NCBI GenBank assembly: GCA_021786455.1
Contig: JAJYNF010000173.1
Location: forward strand, 1-7,963
DNA: 7,963 nt
Source: Acidobacteriota bacterium
GTDB taxonomy: Bacteria; Acidobacteriota; Terriglobia; UBA7540
Direction: 5' to 3'
Positions 7,028 through 7,963 of the stretch are shown here, one piece after another. The notes beneath the pieces were generated by a model. That model did no database searches and was not told the origin of the DNA. It saw nothing but the letters and a program-made list of their open reading frames with translations. The translations under genes were made by a program, and so were the position numbers. Each line of letters opens with the position of its first letter. Position 1 is the first letter of the stretch.

Positions 7028-7573
7028 ATGGCTTCAATAGCTCGCAATCAGCTCTACGGGTTGATGGCGGAGTTCGGTACGCCCGACGATTTGCTGAAGG
7101 CCGCGCAGGCTGCCCGTGAGGAAGGGTATCGGAAATTTGACGCTTACTCGCCGTTCGGCATCGAAGGGCTGGCGGAAGCAGTGGGTTTTCCCAAAACCCG
7201 GTTGCCGGTCTTGGTGTTCATCGGGGGGCTGATCGGTTGTTCGGGCGGATTCTTCATGCAATGGTGGGCGAACGTCGTCGGCTATCCTCTAACCATCGGC
7301 GGCAAGCCCTACGACAGTTGGCCGTCTTTCATCCCCATCACTTTCGAGCTGACCATTTTGTGCGCGGCGCTGACCACGGTCATCGGTATGATCACCTTAA
7401 ACGGCCTGCCATTGCCTTACCATCCGGCGTTCAATGTCCAGCGGTTCGCGCTGGCGTCTCGCGACCGATTTTTCCTTTTGATTGAAGCGGCAGACGCGAA
7501 GTTTGACCTGAGCGAAACGAGGGATTTCCTCGAAAGCCTGCGCCCCGAGGAGGTCAGTGAAGTTGAGGCCTGA
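7028..7573 (+). CDS. actD: Alternative complex III subunit ActD (DUF3341 family)
   Basis: A small structural membrane subunit of ACIII with no cofactor-binding motif. The 181-residue product starts with a cytoplasmic-type soluble region (about 1-58, with a conserved-looking GLMAEFGTPDDLLKAA segment and YSPFGIEGL), followed by two helices at about 60-79 and 103-124 and a hydrophilic C-terminal tail of about 55 residues. The WANVVGYPLTIGGKP segment with SWPSFIPITFEL that links the helices is a hallmark of this family. It begins 13 bases after actC. No good ribosome binding site is close to the ATG; the AAGGAGGA inside the end of actC (6990-6997) is about 30 bases away, so translation probably depends on ribosomes finishing actC. 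Its own end contains the AGGAGG that serves actE. Confidence 0.95.
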   Translation: MASIARNQLYGLMAEFGTPDDLLKAAQAAREEGYRKFDAYSPFGIEGLAEAVGFPKTRLPVLVFIGGLIGCSGGFFMQWWANVVGYPLTIGGKPYDSWPSFIPITFELTILCAALTTVIGMITLNGLPLPYHPAFNVQRFALASRDRFFLLIEAADAKFDLSETRDFLESLRPEEVSEVEA

Positions 7574-7963
7574 GCGATTCCGGCATCCGAGTTGCCTTGA
7601 CCACCCGCAATTTTTGCGGTCACGGCGAAAGCGAACCCGCCTGGGAGCTTCCCTCGCCGTGTTACTTGGAACGATTGCGCTGGGCGGCTGCCGCTTAGAC
7701 ATGCACATCCAGCCTAAATATCGCGGCTACGAACCCAGCAATTTCTTCCACGACGGGCATTCGGAGCAGCAGCCGGTCCCGGGCACTGTGGCGCAAGGCG
7801 AGTTGCGCACCGACACGCTCATGTACGCTGGCCTATTGGATGGCAAGGAGGCGAACGTTTTCCCCTTCCCCATCACTCGCAAAGACCTGGAGCGCGGCCA
7901 GCAGCGATTCGATATTTATTGCACGCCTTGCCACGACTTCACCGGCAGCGGCCATGGAATGGT
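7563..7963 (+). CDS. actE: Alternative complex III subunit ActE, monoheme lipoprotein cytochrome c (truncated by the window edge)
   Basis: A monoheme c-type cytochrome subunit of ACIII, lipid-anchored on the periplasmic side and a likely electron exit point. The frame runs off the right edge after 134 codons. From the TTG at 7563, a basic stretch (RSRRKRTR, residues 19-26) and a hydrophobic core lead to a lipobox Leu-Gly-Gly-Cys43. The mature part begins CRLDMHIQPKY and continues with the family's FPFPITR segment and a heme motif Cys120-Thr-Pro-Cys123-His124. No in-frame ATG precedes the lipobox cysteine, so the start must be non-standard. TTG 7563 lies nine bases after AGGAGG (7548-7553). 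GTG 7557 (three-base spacing) and TTG 7614 (short, ideal signal peptide but no ribosome binding site) are alternatives. The start overlaps the end of actD by about 11 bases, consistent with coupling. The heme methionine ligand and C terminus are outside the window. Confidence 0.9.
   Translation, partial: MRPERFRHPSCLDHPQFLRSRRKRTRLGASLAVLLGTIALGGCRLDMHIQPKYRGYEPSNFFHDGHSEQQPVPGTVAQGELRTDTLMYAGLLDGKEANVFPFPITRKDLERGQQRFDIYCTPCHDFTGSGHGM
7605..7619 (+). repeat. Perfect inverted repeat CCGCAA-TTT-TTGCGG in the start region of actE
   Basis: CCGCAA at 7605-7610 is perfectly matched by TTGCGG at 7614-7619 around a TTT loop, allowing a six-pair hairpin in the mRNA. It lies 32 bases after the actD stop and inside the predicted signal-peptide region of actE. 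No T run follows, so it is not an intrinsic terminator. It would bury the alternative TTG start at 7614. It might modulate actE translation or mRNA ends, or be a chance palindrome. Confidence 0.4.

Noticed and set aside
1..7963. A previously undescribed biological system across the window
   Set aside because: The main gene set matches a known respiratory complex; only the leader mini-ORF, start choices and the left-edge membrane protein remain unexplained.

Overview
The window carries most of an alternative complex III (ACIII, act) operon, reading left to right: actA, actB, actC, actD and the 5' part of actE, which runs off the right edge. ACIII is a quinol:electron-acceptor oxidoreductase that replaces the cytochrome bc1 complex in many bacteria. 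It oxidises membrane quinols and passes electrons through Fe-S clusters and c-type hemes to cytochrome c or directly to a heme-copper oxidase. Every gene is on the + strand, and I see no mobile element, CRISPR array, tRNA or rRNA.

Layout: 2-676 is the C-terminal part of an unrecognised two-helix membrane protein. A spacer with two small hairpins (677-839) follows. Then comes a CDP-alcohol phosphatidyltransferase (840-1451) with a complete catalytic motif. A 428-base gap (1452-1879) has no convincing gene, but it ends in a strong ribosome binding site that serves a seven-residue mini-ORF just before actA. The act genes fill 1880-7963 with short gaps or overlaps: 31 bases between A and B, a 14-base overlap between B and C, 13 bases between C and D, and an overlap of about 11 bases between D and E. 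This spacing indicates one transcript.

How the genes work together: ActC (NrfD-like, ten predicted helices) is the probable quinol-oxidising membrane subunit. ActB carries three [4Fe-4S] clusters and one [3Fe-4S] cluster on a C-terminal ferredoxin-like domain, behind a molybdopterin-enzyme fold that lacks the usual N-terminal cluster motif. ActA is a membrane-anchored pentaheme cytochrome c, ActE a lipoprotein monoheme cytochrome c, and ActD a two-helix structural subunit.

Organism: the DNA is moderately GC-rich. From memory of the families, the ActB and phosphatidyltransferase sequences most resemble Acidobacteriota, with Verrucomicrobiota or a related Gram-negative phylum as alternatives. 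This is inference, not a search result. The core system is already described. The features most worth a second look are the leader mini-ORF before actA, the Tat-plus-lipobox start of ActB, the uncertain actE start, and the unrecognised membrane protein at the left edge.
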